Positions 11,501-26,500 of a stretch of 64,000 bases of DNA are shown one piece after another. Made by a program: the position numbers and the translations under genes. This DNA is from Owenia fusiformis (lineage: Eukaryota > Annelida > Polychaeta > Sabellida > Oweniidae). The notes beneath the pieces were generated by a model, which was given only the letters and a program-made list of their open reading frames with translations, was not told where the DNA came from and searched no databases. Positions within the stretch are counted from its first letter, which is position 1. Each line of letters begins with the position of its first letter. The DNA is taken from the NCBI GenBank assembly GCA_903813345.2, contig CAIIXF020000009.1, positions 10,226,030-10,290,029 on the forward strand. The letters run 5' to 3'.

Positions 11501-14500
11501 ATAACTTCAAGTCGTATATTAAAATTTTTATTATTAGTGTTTCCATTTTCGATTGTTGTACTTATTTCATTTTATACCACATCTTCTTCCCAACACTTCT
11601 TGCTTATGCTTATACTAAACAACTAAATAGTTTCATAAATAGTTTCATAAATATAGCATTAGAGGTATTAATAATATTCAAATATTTTTAGTTATCAATA
11701 GTGTTTATTAAATATTTTGTAATATTACAGACTATAAATTAAATTATTTATTATTCAAGACATAGAATTGACAGATATTATATAAAGTAATGAATAAAAT
11801 GAAACGTGAATTAAAATTCTGGCTTATTGACTTTGACAATTTGTCTTATTTTTACGTCACTGCCACAAATTATAGCCTAGTCTCCAACTTTTTTATGGCA
11901 TTGTTCGCCATTCGCTGGTCAGCATCTGTAACAAATGGGAGGTGGTGACATTTTTGCCTTGTCTGTACATAATATTGCTACATTATTATCATAATCTGAA
12001 AAAAAACTTGTAGATACAACTATGAATCAGCCTGCCTTATTGAGCCCAACATCGTCAATGAAACGCAGTTCTTCAAAGAGCAGTCTTAAGGGCATATATG
12101 GCTCACCATCAAGTAAGTAATCATTATGAAAGAGGGAAGTCATTTTTATATTTTCATTTTATTTTTCAATATTAACCCTTAAACGGTTAGGGGAGCAGAT
12201 CTGCCCCCCCCTAAGGAACTTTTTTGATTACTTTTTCCGTAGTTTGTCTCTTGGCTTGAAACTTTCTGGCTTTTCAGAAAATTAAATTAGGCATGTTTTA
12301 GCAAAGAAATTATGACTCTAACCCATCTTTCCAGAAGGAAAGTTAGAGCTTGTTCAAGTCACGAAAATGCTCAAGTTGTCAGCACTTTTGATTTGAAACG
12401 ATTAACCCTTATGTTCTGAGAATATGAATTTCTTCATTAGTAATGGCTCAACATAGTTATAACTAAGCTCAAAATACTAGGAATTGAATAACCTTTCTAA
12501 TGATACCTAATACTCCCTGGTATGATTGTTAGTGCTCCCTAATGCCTGAGTCACATTTGCCCAGATTCATCGCCTGGTGCCTGGCCGATTGAGTATCCTG
12601 TTCACAATTGTATTCAGTTTTGAACAGAATACTGATCGACCAGGCGCTGGCCGATGAATCGGAGCAAATGTGACCCAGGCATAACTGTTGGTGTAATTCT
12701 CTATAGCCTAACCATTGAATGGTTAACGTTCAATATTTATGTTGATTATTGATTTATTTAAGCCATGGTTTGACTATTTTTCAATTTTCTACATGTTTTC
12801 ATTATTGCCATCTTTAAGTTAATATGATCTATTTTTATTTTCTGTTCATTCTTAATACATATTGTATATTTTGTTCCACATGTTTGTATTTCAATTTTCA
12901 TGTTTCATTTTCTATTAAAGTTTTTATATTCATAAGTTAGACATTTTCTACTGAATCAAACATGTTTTCATTTTTCATGTTTTATATATTATTATATTAT
13001 TCATATTTTTGTGATTATAGGCCACACTGTCAGTCCCCTGATGAACTACAGTAGTGGGAGTAGCAGCTATGATAGTCCAAATAGTGGCGAGAATCTACCT
13101 GTGTTTGAACGTATGAAACGTGTCTCGTCCAGTTCATGTATCGCAAGTTTAGGTCAGTGTTTACTCATTCAATCTATTCAAGAAGACTCCTTGGTTATTT
13201 ATGAATAATACTATAGGTACAAATATTCATTTTTTTAAAAGCTAAGAATATTCATATGCAAAATTTGTATATCCTCAAAGTGGAGAAGATATTGACATGT
13301 CCTCAAAGTGGAGGAGATATTGACATATCCTCAAAGTGGAGGAGATATTGACATATCCTCAAAGTGGAGGAGATATTGACATGTCCTCAAAATGGAGGAG
13401 ATATTGACATGGCTTCAAAGTGGAGGAGATATTGACATATCCTCAAAGTGGAGGAGTTATTGACATGTCCTCAAAGTGGAGGAGTTATTGACATGTCCTC
13501 AAAATGGAGGAGATATTGACATATCCTCAAAATGGAGGAGATATTGACATGTCCTCAAAGTGGAGGAGATATTGACATATCCTCAAAGTGGAGGAGATAT
13601 TGACATGTCCTCAAAATGGAGGAGATATTGACATATCCTCAAAGTGGAGGAGATATTGACATGTCCTCAAAATGGAGGAGATATTGACATATCCTCAAAG
13701 TGGAGGAGATATTGACATGTCCTCAAAATGGAGGAGATATTGACATATCCTCAAAATGGAGGAGATATTGACATATCCTCAAAGTGGAGGAGATATTGAC
13801 ATATCCTCAAAATGGAGGAGGTATTGACATATCCTCAAAGTGGAGGAGATATTGACATGTCCTCAAAATGGAGGAGATATTGACATGTCCTCAAAATGGA
13901 GGAGATATTGACATATCCTCAAAGTGGAGGAGATATTGTCATGTCCTCAAAATGGAGGAGATATTGACATATCCTCAAAGTGGAGGAGATATTGACATGT
14001 CCTCAAAATGGAGGAGATATTGACATATCCTCAAAGTGGAGGAGATATTGACATGTCCTCAAAGTGGAGGAGATATTGACATATCCTCAAAGTGGAGGAG
14101 ATATTGACATGTCCTCAAAGTGGAGGAGATATTGACATATCCTCAAAGTGGAGGAGATATTGACATGTCCTCAAAGTGGAGGAGATATTGACGTATCCTC
14201 AAAGTGCAAGACATTTTATTTATATAGACAACAGGCAGAAATCTCATAGCCTTGAAGTGTTTAGTTAACGATTTTCCCGTAATAGTACAATAACGTCATT
14301 TCTAAGGGCAATATAGGCCGAAGGCACAAGGTCCAATATTTCACTATATGACGTTATTAGTATCATTACCACCGTTAACGACCAGGGCTGAAATAGCAAG
14401 AAAATCTTACGCACTGAACGATATCTAATTTCCCGGTCTAGAATATATTCTAGACCGGTCCATATGGACCACCACTATGACATCACACATTTCTTAGGTC

Positions 14501-17500
14501 GATATAGTAAAATGAATGCCTTCTAAACTAGCACTAAAACCCCTAGAACTGGCCCGGCAATGTGGTAATAATAATGATTCATCCATTTAACTTCAAATTT
14601 TTTAAAATGCAAAAAAACAAACTCGATCTCATTAGTTTTTTGCATGCTTGGTAATTGTATGTCACCATCAGAAGTGCTTTATACTCTCAAACTTTTTTGT
14701 GTGTGTAACAAATAACAGGTAGTGGCAATTTGCATGTTAATGCCTTTTTATGTTTTGTGTTTATTTTTAGGTTCTAGCACAGGATATGGCAACATCTATG
14801 CCAATGTATGGAAACACTTACTTCAACTCTCAATGGACCCCTACCCTGAAATAGCAGACCTAGCCAAGGCTCTAATTAACACAATTAAATTAAAGGTAAC
14901 ATGGGATATATTGTATTCATTTATTCTTTTATTTATTTATTGTTTATTTTACTGTCACCTATTGTAAAAATATCCAGTCCTAACTAGGCTTATGAGACTG
15001 TATGTGTACTGATAGTTGATATATGTGTCAGGCCCGTAGCCAGGATTTGCCAAGGGGGGTTCACTTTTTGAAAAATTTCAGTGGGGTTTACTTGTGACAA
15101 TTTTGGTCCAAAAATGGCCAAAATCACTTAAAAAGTGCTCGGAATGTGAAAAACTGCATGATTTTGAAAGATTTTTTGGCAAGGGGGGGGAACCAATCGT
15201 CGTACAAAGTTTGTGAAAACATCGGCTGTGTAAAAAGTACAAAAAGCTCATGGTGAAGCCAACATTTTGCTTAAATGAGGCACAATCATAGAATCTCTTG
15301 TGCATTTTTGAATAGCTTCCTGTGAGACCATAAAACAAAACTACCAATAAATAAAACACCCTCATAGCTTACAGCCCCATAGCCAGGGGGTGGGGGGGGG
15401 GTTCAAGTGAACCCCTACCCCTTGGCAAAAGCTGGGTTCTGGCCGGGAATACATTAAAAGGGAAAGAGGTGGGAAATGCTGAATTAAATTTACACATTTT
15501 TGCACACTTATTTGCCACAGGCGGATGCTGCAGCTGCAGCTACCATTAAGTGAGTAGAGTATTGTAGCCATTCAATAAATTACTATAGTGTCACGTTTTA
15601 GAATGGGAAATAAAGTGGAAAAATAAGTTATTTATATAATCTCCCATAAAAAATGAATGTTTATGTACCTCAATTCTCTGGTCATGGCAATTCAAGCTTT
15701 GGCTGTATGAATTGAATTGTCTATCTAATTTTCTGGAATTGTAATCTTTTCCTTTCTTATTTCTCATTTCAAAACGTGATCACTTCATTTCTCTCATCCT
15801 GGATATTATTGACACTTTCAGATGCACAAAATAAAAAACCTTTACTTTTCCATCCCTAATAAGTTAAAGAATATGAGGGCCAAAAATATGGAATAAGAAT
15901 TATAACCACCCATGTTGCACTCCATCCCCATATGGGCCAACTATCCCCAGTTACCATAATGTTTATGTACTATGGTACATCCAATGGGCCTTCCAGATAA
16001 ACCATGTGTAATGTCTGATGTCTATACATCCAAATATAAATAAGACCCTCCCTATAATTCATCTTCTATTTTATTTAGGCAAATACGACTGCTAGACCCA
16101 GACAGGTTGCTATGCAGTCTTCTTCCTCCCAAAGTGCACCCTCTAGTCCCTCAAACAGACCCCCTGCAAACATGCATCATGCACAACTATCGTAAGTATC
16201 TGAAATAGGCTAAGTTTTCTTTTGCATTTCCAAGTAATGCTAACCAAAGAGGTGTTTCTTGTGAATTTGGTATTTTGCAGTGTGTCACATGATCATATCT
16301 GGCCAATCATAAGCAGTCTTATTGTGTCATCCCGCTAAATCTATCCAATGAAATGGGCTCAGATGTGACCATGTTTGACCAATCATATCAGTATAATAAT
16401 GGTCACATGACTCTTCATAATAAATCTTTGTGTTGGTATACACATTTTTAGTATAAGAACTCTAATCTATTTGGTAAAGTAAATAAGTTAATGAATAAGT
16501 TAAGGTAACCTAAGGTAACACATTTGCTGAGTTAAGAGTTAAGGTGGCCCTGCCTAAGGTGTCTGAAGCCTCTTTAAGACCATTAATTAAAGCATCTCGA
16601 ATGCTCCAAAAGGCACTCAACAGCCCACAGAAATAAATAAGAATATATACTTATGCCTTGGTCACATTTGCTCCGATTTTCACTGCGGCGCCTGGCCGAT
16701 TGAGTATTTTGTTCAAAATTGAATACAATACTGAACAAAACCCTCAATCGGCCGGGTGCCGGCCGATGAATCGCAGCAAATGTGACCTAGGCATTACAAG
16801 AAGGTGAACCAAAAATCCGCATGGAGAGTCTTGTGCCAAAAACATGATTTTATTATTTTGAGAATTGAGATCGAAGTCACTTTTGATTCTGGAGTTACAT
16901 GATTGTGAAAAATTGAGTTAAAAGTCAACGGCTTTTTGGAAACAGACTTTAGCAAGTTGTGATTATTGACCCTGGTGTTGAGACCCTCACAGTGTCAATA
17001 ATGCAACTCTACCTAATATTACATTTGTTTATGTCACCACTAGTAGTGTTGACATACTGTTATACATGTAGTCTCCAACTTTTTCTTGTTCGGAATTTGG
17101 CATCTTTTGCAAATTTCAGGTGATGACATTTTTCACGTTAATTCCTTGTTTAATTCATTGGCTTTAACAGATCACATGCTTTCTTTATGTTATTAGAGAG
17201 CAATAAGTAGTGCCAAACCAGTCACAATTGAATTATATCCTCCGTCCATTAAATGCATTATACCATTGATAACATAAATACTTTGTGAGCCTTCTGACAA
17301 TGACAGTTAACTCCCATGAGGCATTTTAGTCAATTTGTAGTTGAAGATGAATAATGTCATTTTTGTAATACTGTACAGGGTGGGCCAATAAAAATTGGAA
17401 CATTTTTCTGTTTATTGAATTGTCTTTATTTTTGCAGTTCAATCCATGAAAATTCAGATTATGGTAAAATGATTATTTGTGAAAATGTTAAAGATAAAAA

Positions 17501-20500
17501 TATGTATGTATGATTATTTTTGGCTTGTCATGGTCATGATCTGTATTCTGCGTGTGTCATGAAAAATTTCCAAATTTTCTCTGCTTGAGACATCAGTGCT
17601 TAAAATACAGTATCTTCCATACCATACAAAATGCACCCTTCAAATGGTCTCAACACAATTTCCATCAATTAAAACATATGTAGTTATCTCTAGGAGAAGC
17701 AAGATATGTCTCCCTTGGATGATATTGCTTAACTGACCTCAGCTTTTTTTCAAATTTGGCACAATATGTCTCAAAACCTGTGATTTAGACCAGGTATGAC
17801 TGTCAAATACAGCTAAGACTGATTGTTCAGGTGGGCGAAGGACATGTTCCATGTTCCCTTGCGTTGAGTAAAAAAATTGGAACATTTTTCCATCAATTGT
17901 AACTTTTTTGTTAGTCATGTATTATCTTCAATACTTTAGGAAATTGATAACCAATTCATTGTCAACAGCTTGTACAAATATGAATATACGAGCTCAACAT
18001 TTAATTACTGAACGTGTCCTCCACCCACCTACACAATCAGTCTGAACTGTATTTGACAGTCACGCGTGGCTTAAATGATTGGTTTGAGACATATTGTCCC
18101 AGTTTTGAAAAAAGCTGAGGTCAGTCAAGCTATATTATCCAAGGGAGACATGTCTAGCTTCTCCTAGAGATAACTACATATGTTTTAATTAATGGAAATT
18201 GTGTTGAGACCATTTGAAGGGCATATATTGTGTGGCATGAGATACTGTATTTTCAGCAGTAATGTCTCTGAAGCAGAGAAAAATTTGGAAATTTTTCATG
18301 ACGCACACAGTATACAGATCATGACCATGACAAGCCAAAAATAATCATACACACATATTTGTATCTTTAACATTTTGACAAATAATCATTTTACCATTAT
18401 CTGAATTTTTGTGAACTGAACTGCAATAATAAAGAAAATTGAATAAAAAGAAAAATGTTCCAATTTTTATTGGCCCACCCTGTATGTTAGAAAATGTTAT
18501 TTTTAGTGGAACTCCACCCAGGGATATTCCAGGTATTCTAACACGATCAACGGAATCTCCAGCTAGAGCAAACAAGGAATCTGGGCCCTCTGCGCAGTAT
18601 ACGACGCAATATACAAGATCGAGGAAACTTTTTGATAAGGGCCCAACCCAGGCAGCAGTAAGTGTACTATTGATAAATATGGGTTGCCAAACTCATGTAG
18701 GGGGGTGTATTAATCAAAATGTGAACGCATTGTAAGAAATATGTTATAGGTCATTTAGGACAAAAAAGTTTAATACAAGTTTGAATATAATAGAAGCACT
18801 GACAGTGTTGTAGCCCCGTCCATAATGTCAGCATTAATACATCTCTATTAGGTAGATCAACATTTCTATATGCAGTAATACAATGCAATACAATACAATT
18901 GAATACAATACAATACAGTGCAATACTATACAATACAATGCAATACAATACAATACTATAGAATGCAATGCAATTCTATACAATACAAGGTTTTACATTG
19001 CAACATACATTTGGGAAATAATATGAACTAAATACATTGTTGTAACAAGGCAATGGATTAGACGTGGATGAGATATTCTTTACTTTTATTTTAGATTGAG
19101 GAAAATCCCAAGGAGCACCCCCCGGATGAGATCGACACCCCCTCATTGTCCATTCGTGATCCTCAGGTGAGAAAATAGTGCCACAGTAGCTCAGGTTTTT
19201 AACAATGTGGAGTAAATGTTAAAATTGTTGTAACAAGATGATAGGAGATCAGTTTGTGTATTAAAATTGCAGAGAGAAAATTGTATGAAATAAAATAAAC
19301 CATATAGACTAATAATGGTGATTGCATCTTTAAATCTTCAACAAATAATTTTATTTTATTTTTCAAATTGATTTCCTAGTATATTCAATTTTCATCAGGT
19401 ATCCACAGAATTCTTCCAATGGTGCTGTAAATATTTTGCTCAACCAATCATGCGGCCTTCAGAAAAGCGTGACCCCGAAAGTGAGACTCATCAAACTCGA
19501 GAATGGCGATTGTTGTGTAGCTTGAACGTTAAAGATGACGCAAGAGACGAACAGTTGAGAGCAGGTAATTATTATGCATGGTGATAATACAAATGCATTA
19601 TGGGTAATAAAGGCATTATATAATAAAATGATGCATTATGGGTAACAATTATTTATTTTGATTCAATAAAGTATATAATTTAGGAAAAATGAAAAACGAT
19701 CCTTCTTTATATGTACATGTACTTGTAAAAAGGTAAAGTAAATATGTTTGTTTTTTCAGGTTTTAGTCGTCTAGATGACCAAGTTTTTATCAATCGTAAT
19801 TGTGCTATCCCAACTGTGATAAAGTTCCATCCGTATGAGTCGCATCTTGCTGTCGCAGATAGAGAAGGGGTCAGGTGAGTCCAGTCTCATGATGACCATA
19901 TTTGGACTTAATTTGAACATGTTCCTTATTTGGATGAACATGCCCTTATTTTGTGAGAATGGCATGACATTATATATGAAAAATACATGAGAGGTTTTCA
20001 CTGTAATTTTAATTGTAACAAACCATCTATTGAATCACACATAAAGGAACCCCATGGTATTGATATGAACATGCCCTTATTTTGTGAGAATGGCATGACA
20101 TTATATATGAAAAATACATGAGAGGTTTTCACTGTAATTTTAATTGTAACAAACCATCTATTGGATCACACATAAAGGAACCCCATGGTATTGATAATAA
20201 ACTACTTAGGTACCTATGTAAGTTCATCTCCCTGGTTTATATACATGCTAAAACAACTTTATTCATTTCTTCAGAGAAGCTTTGACTTAATAAATAATTC
20301 TCTGAAGAAATGAATAAAGTTGTTTTAGTGTACTTAGATACCATATTTGGAACTGGCTTGCTGTGCTCATTATCTGTAACAAATTGTTACACTTTTGTAA
20401 TTACAAAGAGATTAAGTCATGTTACGAGTTTTAAAGTATTTATATTTTTGTCAGGCCCGTAGCCAGGGGGGGTTCGATGGGTTCGAGCTAATCCCCACCC

Positions 20501-23500
20501 TGGCCAAAACATCTTTCAAAATCATGCAGTTTTTCATTTCACCATTCTGAGCACTTTTTAAGTGATTTTGGCCATTTTTGGACCAAAATTGTCACAAGTT
20601 AATCCCCCTGGAATTTTTCAAAAAGGTAACCCCCCTTGGCGAATCCTGGCTACGGGCCTGTTTGTCATCTTTATATATTTGTATTTCAGCATATGGGAAT
20701 GGGAGCAAGGTACAAGACTTAACTATTTCTATAACAAGAACCCGAAACATACAAGGATAACATCTATGGAATACATCAACTGTTCTGATACACCATACCT
20801 CCTTACTGGAACAGGTATGTGTATTCATAGAAATGCCCCCCCCCCCTCCTTAAAGTTAATGATATTAATGGCATCAGGATGTAGCAAGGATCTAGGTCAG
20901 GGCAGGCATACTTGAATAGATAAGGAAAGATTATTAATAAGACTATCCATAAAATTCATTTTCACAGTTTCTATTAAAAAATGTTGACATTGATTTTCTG
21001 ATTAACTGACTTACTTGCCTTGTGCTTTGCTACATCCATGAGATGGCCTAGATACTGGATACTGTTTGAGTAGAACTGTTGGTCATTGTAAATTTTTTCT
21101 GGACACAGTTTCAAGAAATCTATGTCCAGTGAAATCAAATTTTTGGTCTCTGAAATTACTATAGAGAGATGCTACGGCATAGTGCATACTGTGCATTTGG
21201 AAACATTCACTGTGTTTTGATTTTTGGGGTTTTCCTGAACACAGTTTTCATTGTCGAAAACAGTGATATGTTATACTGTATAGAATCAATGAGGTTATAT
21301 AATATCAAGTTTTAATGTATTGTGAATTTGAGGCTTGTGGATAATGTATAGTACTGTATGTATCATGTGGAAAACTAAAGTTACATTTCAATATTATGTG
21401 ATAATTGTTTGCAGATGATGGTGCAGTAAGACTATGGAAGACATACTACAGTGAAACAGGGGAGAGTCCAGAGATTGTAACAGCCTGGCAGGGTCTCTCT
21501 GACATGTTGCCTTCCACAAGAGGTGAGTAAATAATAGTACTATTATACAGTAAAATCTATAAATTGGAACACTTCTCTGGAGGGAATACCTGTCTACAAG
21601 GATTAATACACCAGCCCCATCTCGCTCATGTAACAATATACAATTATTGACCTCTCCAGAGGTTTACTGTCAAAATTATATCCCGAGACTGTAAACCGAG
21701 ACCTACGGTCTCGGTTTACATTCTCGGGATATAATTTTGACAGTAAACCGAATGGAGAGGTCTATAATTGTTTTGTTAGTCCGAAGAATATCTTAGATTT
21801 TTCTGACCCTTGAAGTTGACTTGAAGTTGGATCCAGACCCTCGAGACGTTCATGTTGTATTTCAAAACATCGTTTGATGCCTTGAATTCAGACTTGGTAA
21901 TGTCCATCTTAAGTGTCTCTCTGATGTATCGTGCCACTCCCCATTTAAGAAGCTGAAATGATTTCAACTTATAAAGTCCACCGTCTTTTTTTCTAATACC
22001 AACGTAAAACTTTTTCAAAAAATTATCTACATCTGCCACGGCAGTAAGTTCACTCAATGGAGTCAAATTACTCTCCTGGGCGAAGTCCACTAAAAGCTTT
22101 GTACAAAGTTTTAGATTTTTCTTCGTATTTTGACTGCCTTTACTCTCTAAGAGACTAATATATATATATCTTTTATCGACTCTTTAGATGTCATATCATG
22201 ACATATTAGTCACTTAGGTAGAGCAGTTCTTCCCATTGTCGAGTTGAAGAACTGGTATCTTTATCCTGGCTAGAACCATAGACAATTCTAGCCAGCGCCA
22301 GCCTTTTATCGAGTTAGCAGCACTCTAGTAATCACCGGTATAGGTCAGCAGTCATAGGTAATATCCTCATCTTCAACATTTTTGAAACGGCTAGTGCTAG
22401 CGGCGGCCATTTTATCGTCTGATAATGACGTCATTTTAGTGGAATGCTGGGAATATTATTCACCGGCAATGCATTGCGCGGTGTACAGTTAAAATTATTC
22501 ACCGCTCGTTGACCAATCAAAATCGAGTATTTTAACTGAGGTACTAACAATAAAAAATTGTACAGTAAAACCTGTACAGGGTGTCCAAAAAAAACAGGAC
22601 CGTAAGAAAGTTGAATAACTCGGTCAATTTTGCATATTTTGCCTTGAAATTTCAGAATTATTTAGTTCATTCAATGTGAATTTTGTTGTGAAAGTTTGAT
22701 AATAATCTACCAATTGAGTCAAAAACTACAGCTCCTTACAAAACATGCCCAAAATGTGCAAATCTCATCTCTATGCACAATTCAATCCGGCGAACAAAGC
22801 TGTTGATGATCCTCCTACACACATGTCTTTCTGAATGGACAAGTTTGTTCCAAGAACAATTGCTACTGGGGCTTACATCCTCCTGATGAAGGGTTACAGC
22901 ATCCATTGCATTCTGAACAATGCACTCCCTGGGTGGCAATGAGGAAACATGGAATCATCAGTCCCTTTTGGTTTGAAGGTGACTGGGGACTTGCTATCAC
23001 CATGAACAAGGACCAGTAAGTTCTCACCAAGTTTTGGAGGTCACTAAGCACCAGGAGGGACATCTAAGGAGATAATTAAGCAGTGGTTTCAACAAGCCAA
23101 TACCACCCCAACACTGCAAATGATATGCTGAAATGGTTTAGGCAATGCTTTGGTGGTCAACTCATCAGTTGCAGAACGCAAACCATATGGGCAGCTCATT
23201 CGCCTGATCTAAATCCCCCAAATTTTTATTTTTGAGGATTTCTCAAAGCCAATGTGTATACTGACAGGCCCCTAACAATCTTAAGAGGGCAATAACTACC
23301 CCAATATTTACCATCCACATTAATGTGTATGGGTAAGGGTCATTAACAACAGTTTATCATCAAACCTTCAGAACAAAATTCACATTGAATGAAGTGAATA
23401 ATTCTTAAATTTCAAGGCAAAATATGCAAAATTGACCGAGTTATTCAACTTTCTTACGGTCCTGTTTTTTTTTGACAACCTTTATATCTGTACACCTTTC

Positions 23501-26500
23501 TCATGCAAACCCCTTTTTCTTGGTTTCAATTTCTTGTTTTCTGACATTGTCTCACATCTTAAGAATTCTTGGATGTGATCACCTGCTAATCTGAACACAT
23601 TATGTCACCACCAGAAGTGATGACATATGATTATAGTCCCCAACTTGTTTGTGGACTGTGTCCGGCATTTGGCGTTTTGTGGTTGGTGTTCAGTGGTTGG
23701 TGTTTGTAACAAATTGCAGGTGATGACATTTTGCCTTGCTTGTAAGTTGTATTTATGCTTAGATCAATTCTCTATTTTCCATGAACACTGTATTGCAAAA
23801 TGAAAGTGAGATGTGTTACATGTTTATCTATCAAATTTTTTTTTTCTATCAAAATTGTACTTTTTATTGCCAGGCTCTGGACTAGTGACAGATTGGGAAC
23901 AGCAAACAGGAATTTTGTTGGCATCGGGAGATGTGCGGATAATACGTGTTTGGGATGTCAATAAAGAACTAAAAATAAAGGTGAGTTTTATGGTGTAGTC
24001 ATCGCACAGGAAGTTGTTTCAAGACACTAGCATGTCCTTTTTTGGTTCGTTCTTTAGAAGCCTTTGACTTTTTGAATACCTGGGCATTTCTGATTTTTTG
24101 CTTGCTTTTGCCATATTTTTGATGTTCATTTTGGCAATATTATTGAACATATAGAAAATTAGACATATTTTAATTCTAGCACACGTTTTTTTAGTTTCTT
24201 TGAAACATAGGATAATTTACCACTTGAGCTACGGAGCCGACTGGCTTTTACACCACACTGGATTTTCAAGGATTTGATTGTCCCCTTTGACATACAAGTG
24301 TGGTATTAGTGTGTGAATAGTATGGTCAGTTTATTTTCAAGTAAATATTACCAGATTTACATTTTCAGCGACCTCAGCTCTTATGAATTTTTTCTCAACA
24401 GAGTGTAAAATTCACATTTTATACAAAGTATACAAATACTTTATCATATTGGCAGGTTGCAAGCAGATTTATAACAGAGTGCCATGTACAGGGTGGTCCA
24501 AAAAATGGGACACTCGTATTTCAAAAATAAATATTGATTTTCCTGTAATTATCCCATCGAACTATCACTGATCTGTAAATAGATACTTTTTTTATAATGG
24601 ACAATAAGAAGTGATGAAAAATAGATATCCATTACATTTATCTGATGATTTACACTTTTGACATTAATTATTTGCTGGTTTTCATTACAAATATAATTGG
24701 ATGACTTGGGAAGTTTTACATGTACATGTATGCCTGTAGTGTAAACTTTGAGTACATGTATATTGTTGACCTCTACCTATGTACAAACCTGGTCATTTGT
24801 ATGGAGATTGCAAGAGCTGTTAAGGGGGGGGGTACATCCTCGTATCAAAGAAGCTGTTGTATATTTTCATTCAAAGACTTGTCAAGCGTTTTAGTCATTA
24901 AATGAATCAAGAGATCTTTTTGCGTCCTTCCAAGTGAACAATGACACGACAGCGATTCTTAAATTAATTAGCCAATCAGGATGTGAGCAAGATACAGCAT
25001 GCAGTCAACACCTAAGTACCACATGTGTATATTTTCTAATTAGTAATATGTTTTTTCTTTGATTCAGATGATATCCCTATTAACAAAAAAAGAACACAAA
25101 CATCTCTGCCTCATGCTTTTCCCTTCATTTAAATAATATGTTTTTCTTTGATTTAAATGCTATCCTTATTAACAAATGACAATAAACATCTCTATTTCAC
25201 ACTTCTCCCTTCTTAGCTAATCGAAAAATAAGAGCTGAGTAACACTTAGTTGATAGTCACACTATATGAGATATCAAAATAACACCTTTAAATAAGGACG
25301 TTATGTCTATTCAGGCAAGTGTTTATGAAACCATTAATGAAAAACAACTTTCAAGGATCTTTATCTGTTCATCTTTTGAATGATTTCACTCGTCTTTTCC
25401 TTTTGGCACATACTGGATCAGAGTTTTGATTAGTTAAACCTGTGCCAAAGTGAACTATGATTCTTTCAAATATTTCTTGGTCAGATTTTTGAACAGATGA
25501 TGAGTTTTCTATGAAGCCTTCAGTAATATAATCATGAATAGACATTTTGAAACAGCTTTATTTGCAATATAATGGGGATCAAAATACTTAAAATAATTAC
25601 TGGTTATTAATTATAATCATTCATAAAATATGTTCATCAGTCCCTAAATTTGAATCCAATTTTAACATCAAAAGCAAAATACTTGGCAGCTCAAGATTCA
25701 AACGTCATGGTTTTTTGGTGATATCTTTTGCATTCCTTTGGTCGTGTCTTTTTCTAATTTCTGGAATCAAGCATGTACTTAAATTACCTTAGAAACTCAC
25801 CTCAGCTAAACTACTGTTGTTTATTTATTGGATAATTGTCACCAATTGACATGTTAAAAACACAACCAGGATGATTATCCCACGTAACAAAGCTCGAGGG
25901 GGATATGTAAAAACTGTCCGTCCATCTATCTATCTCCGTTTGTCCACTCGATAACTAAAATACTGGTTTTTGATTCAAACAAAAGCTTATAGATGTAGGA
26001 CCTCTGCTCAAGAAGGAATTTTCAATAGGGCTACCCTATCCAATTCAAAATGGCTACCATTTTTCATAAAAAATGTAATCTTTGATAACTCAAATACAGT
26101 AGATGGATTTAGTTCAAATTTTATTTGCTGATGTCTTGGGACACAGGAGCTTTGATCAAGAAGAAATTTTCAAGATGGCCACTGACTTTCAAAATGGCTG
26201 CCATTTTTCATAAAAAACCTAATCTTTGATAACTCAAATACCAGTAGGCAGATTTGGTTTTAACTTTATATGCTGGTACCTAGGGACAAAGGAGCTTTGC
26301 TCGAGAAGAAATTTATAAGATGACAGCTGAATTTTAAAAATTGTCTGCCATTTTCCGAACAAAAAAACGTAACCTTTGATACCTCAAATACCAGTAGGAT
26401 TTGGATAAAATTTTATATGCTGATACCTAGGGACAAAGGAGCTCTGTTCAAGTAGAAATTTTCAAGATGGCTGCTATTTATCAAAACATGTTTTGTTCGG

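Noticed and set aside
13264-14210. CRISPR-like appearance of regular repeats
   Set aside because: The units are directly tandem with no unique spacers, and the DNA is eukaryotic.
15521-15549. Possible 29-nt raptor mini-exon (acceptor 'tttgccacag', Ala-rich, donor gtgagt)
   Set aside because: Including it shifts the frame. The exon ending at 14895 joins directly in phase to 16079 and gives the conserved ARPRQV...SAPSSP sequence.
22736-23063. Minus-strand ORFs (MPPRECIVQ and MSLLVLSDL) as genes
   Set aside because: They lie inside the decayed mariner element, whose transposase remnants read on the plus strand.
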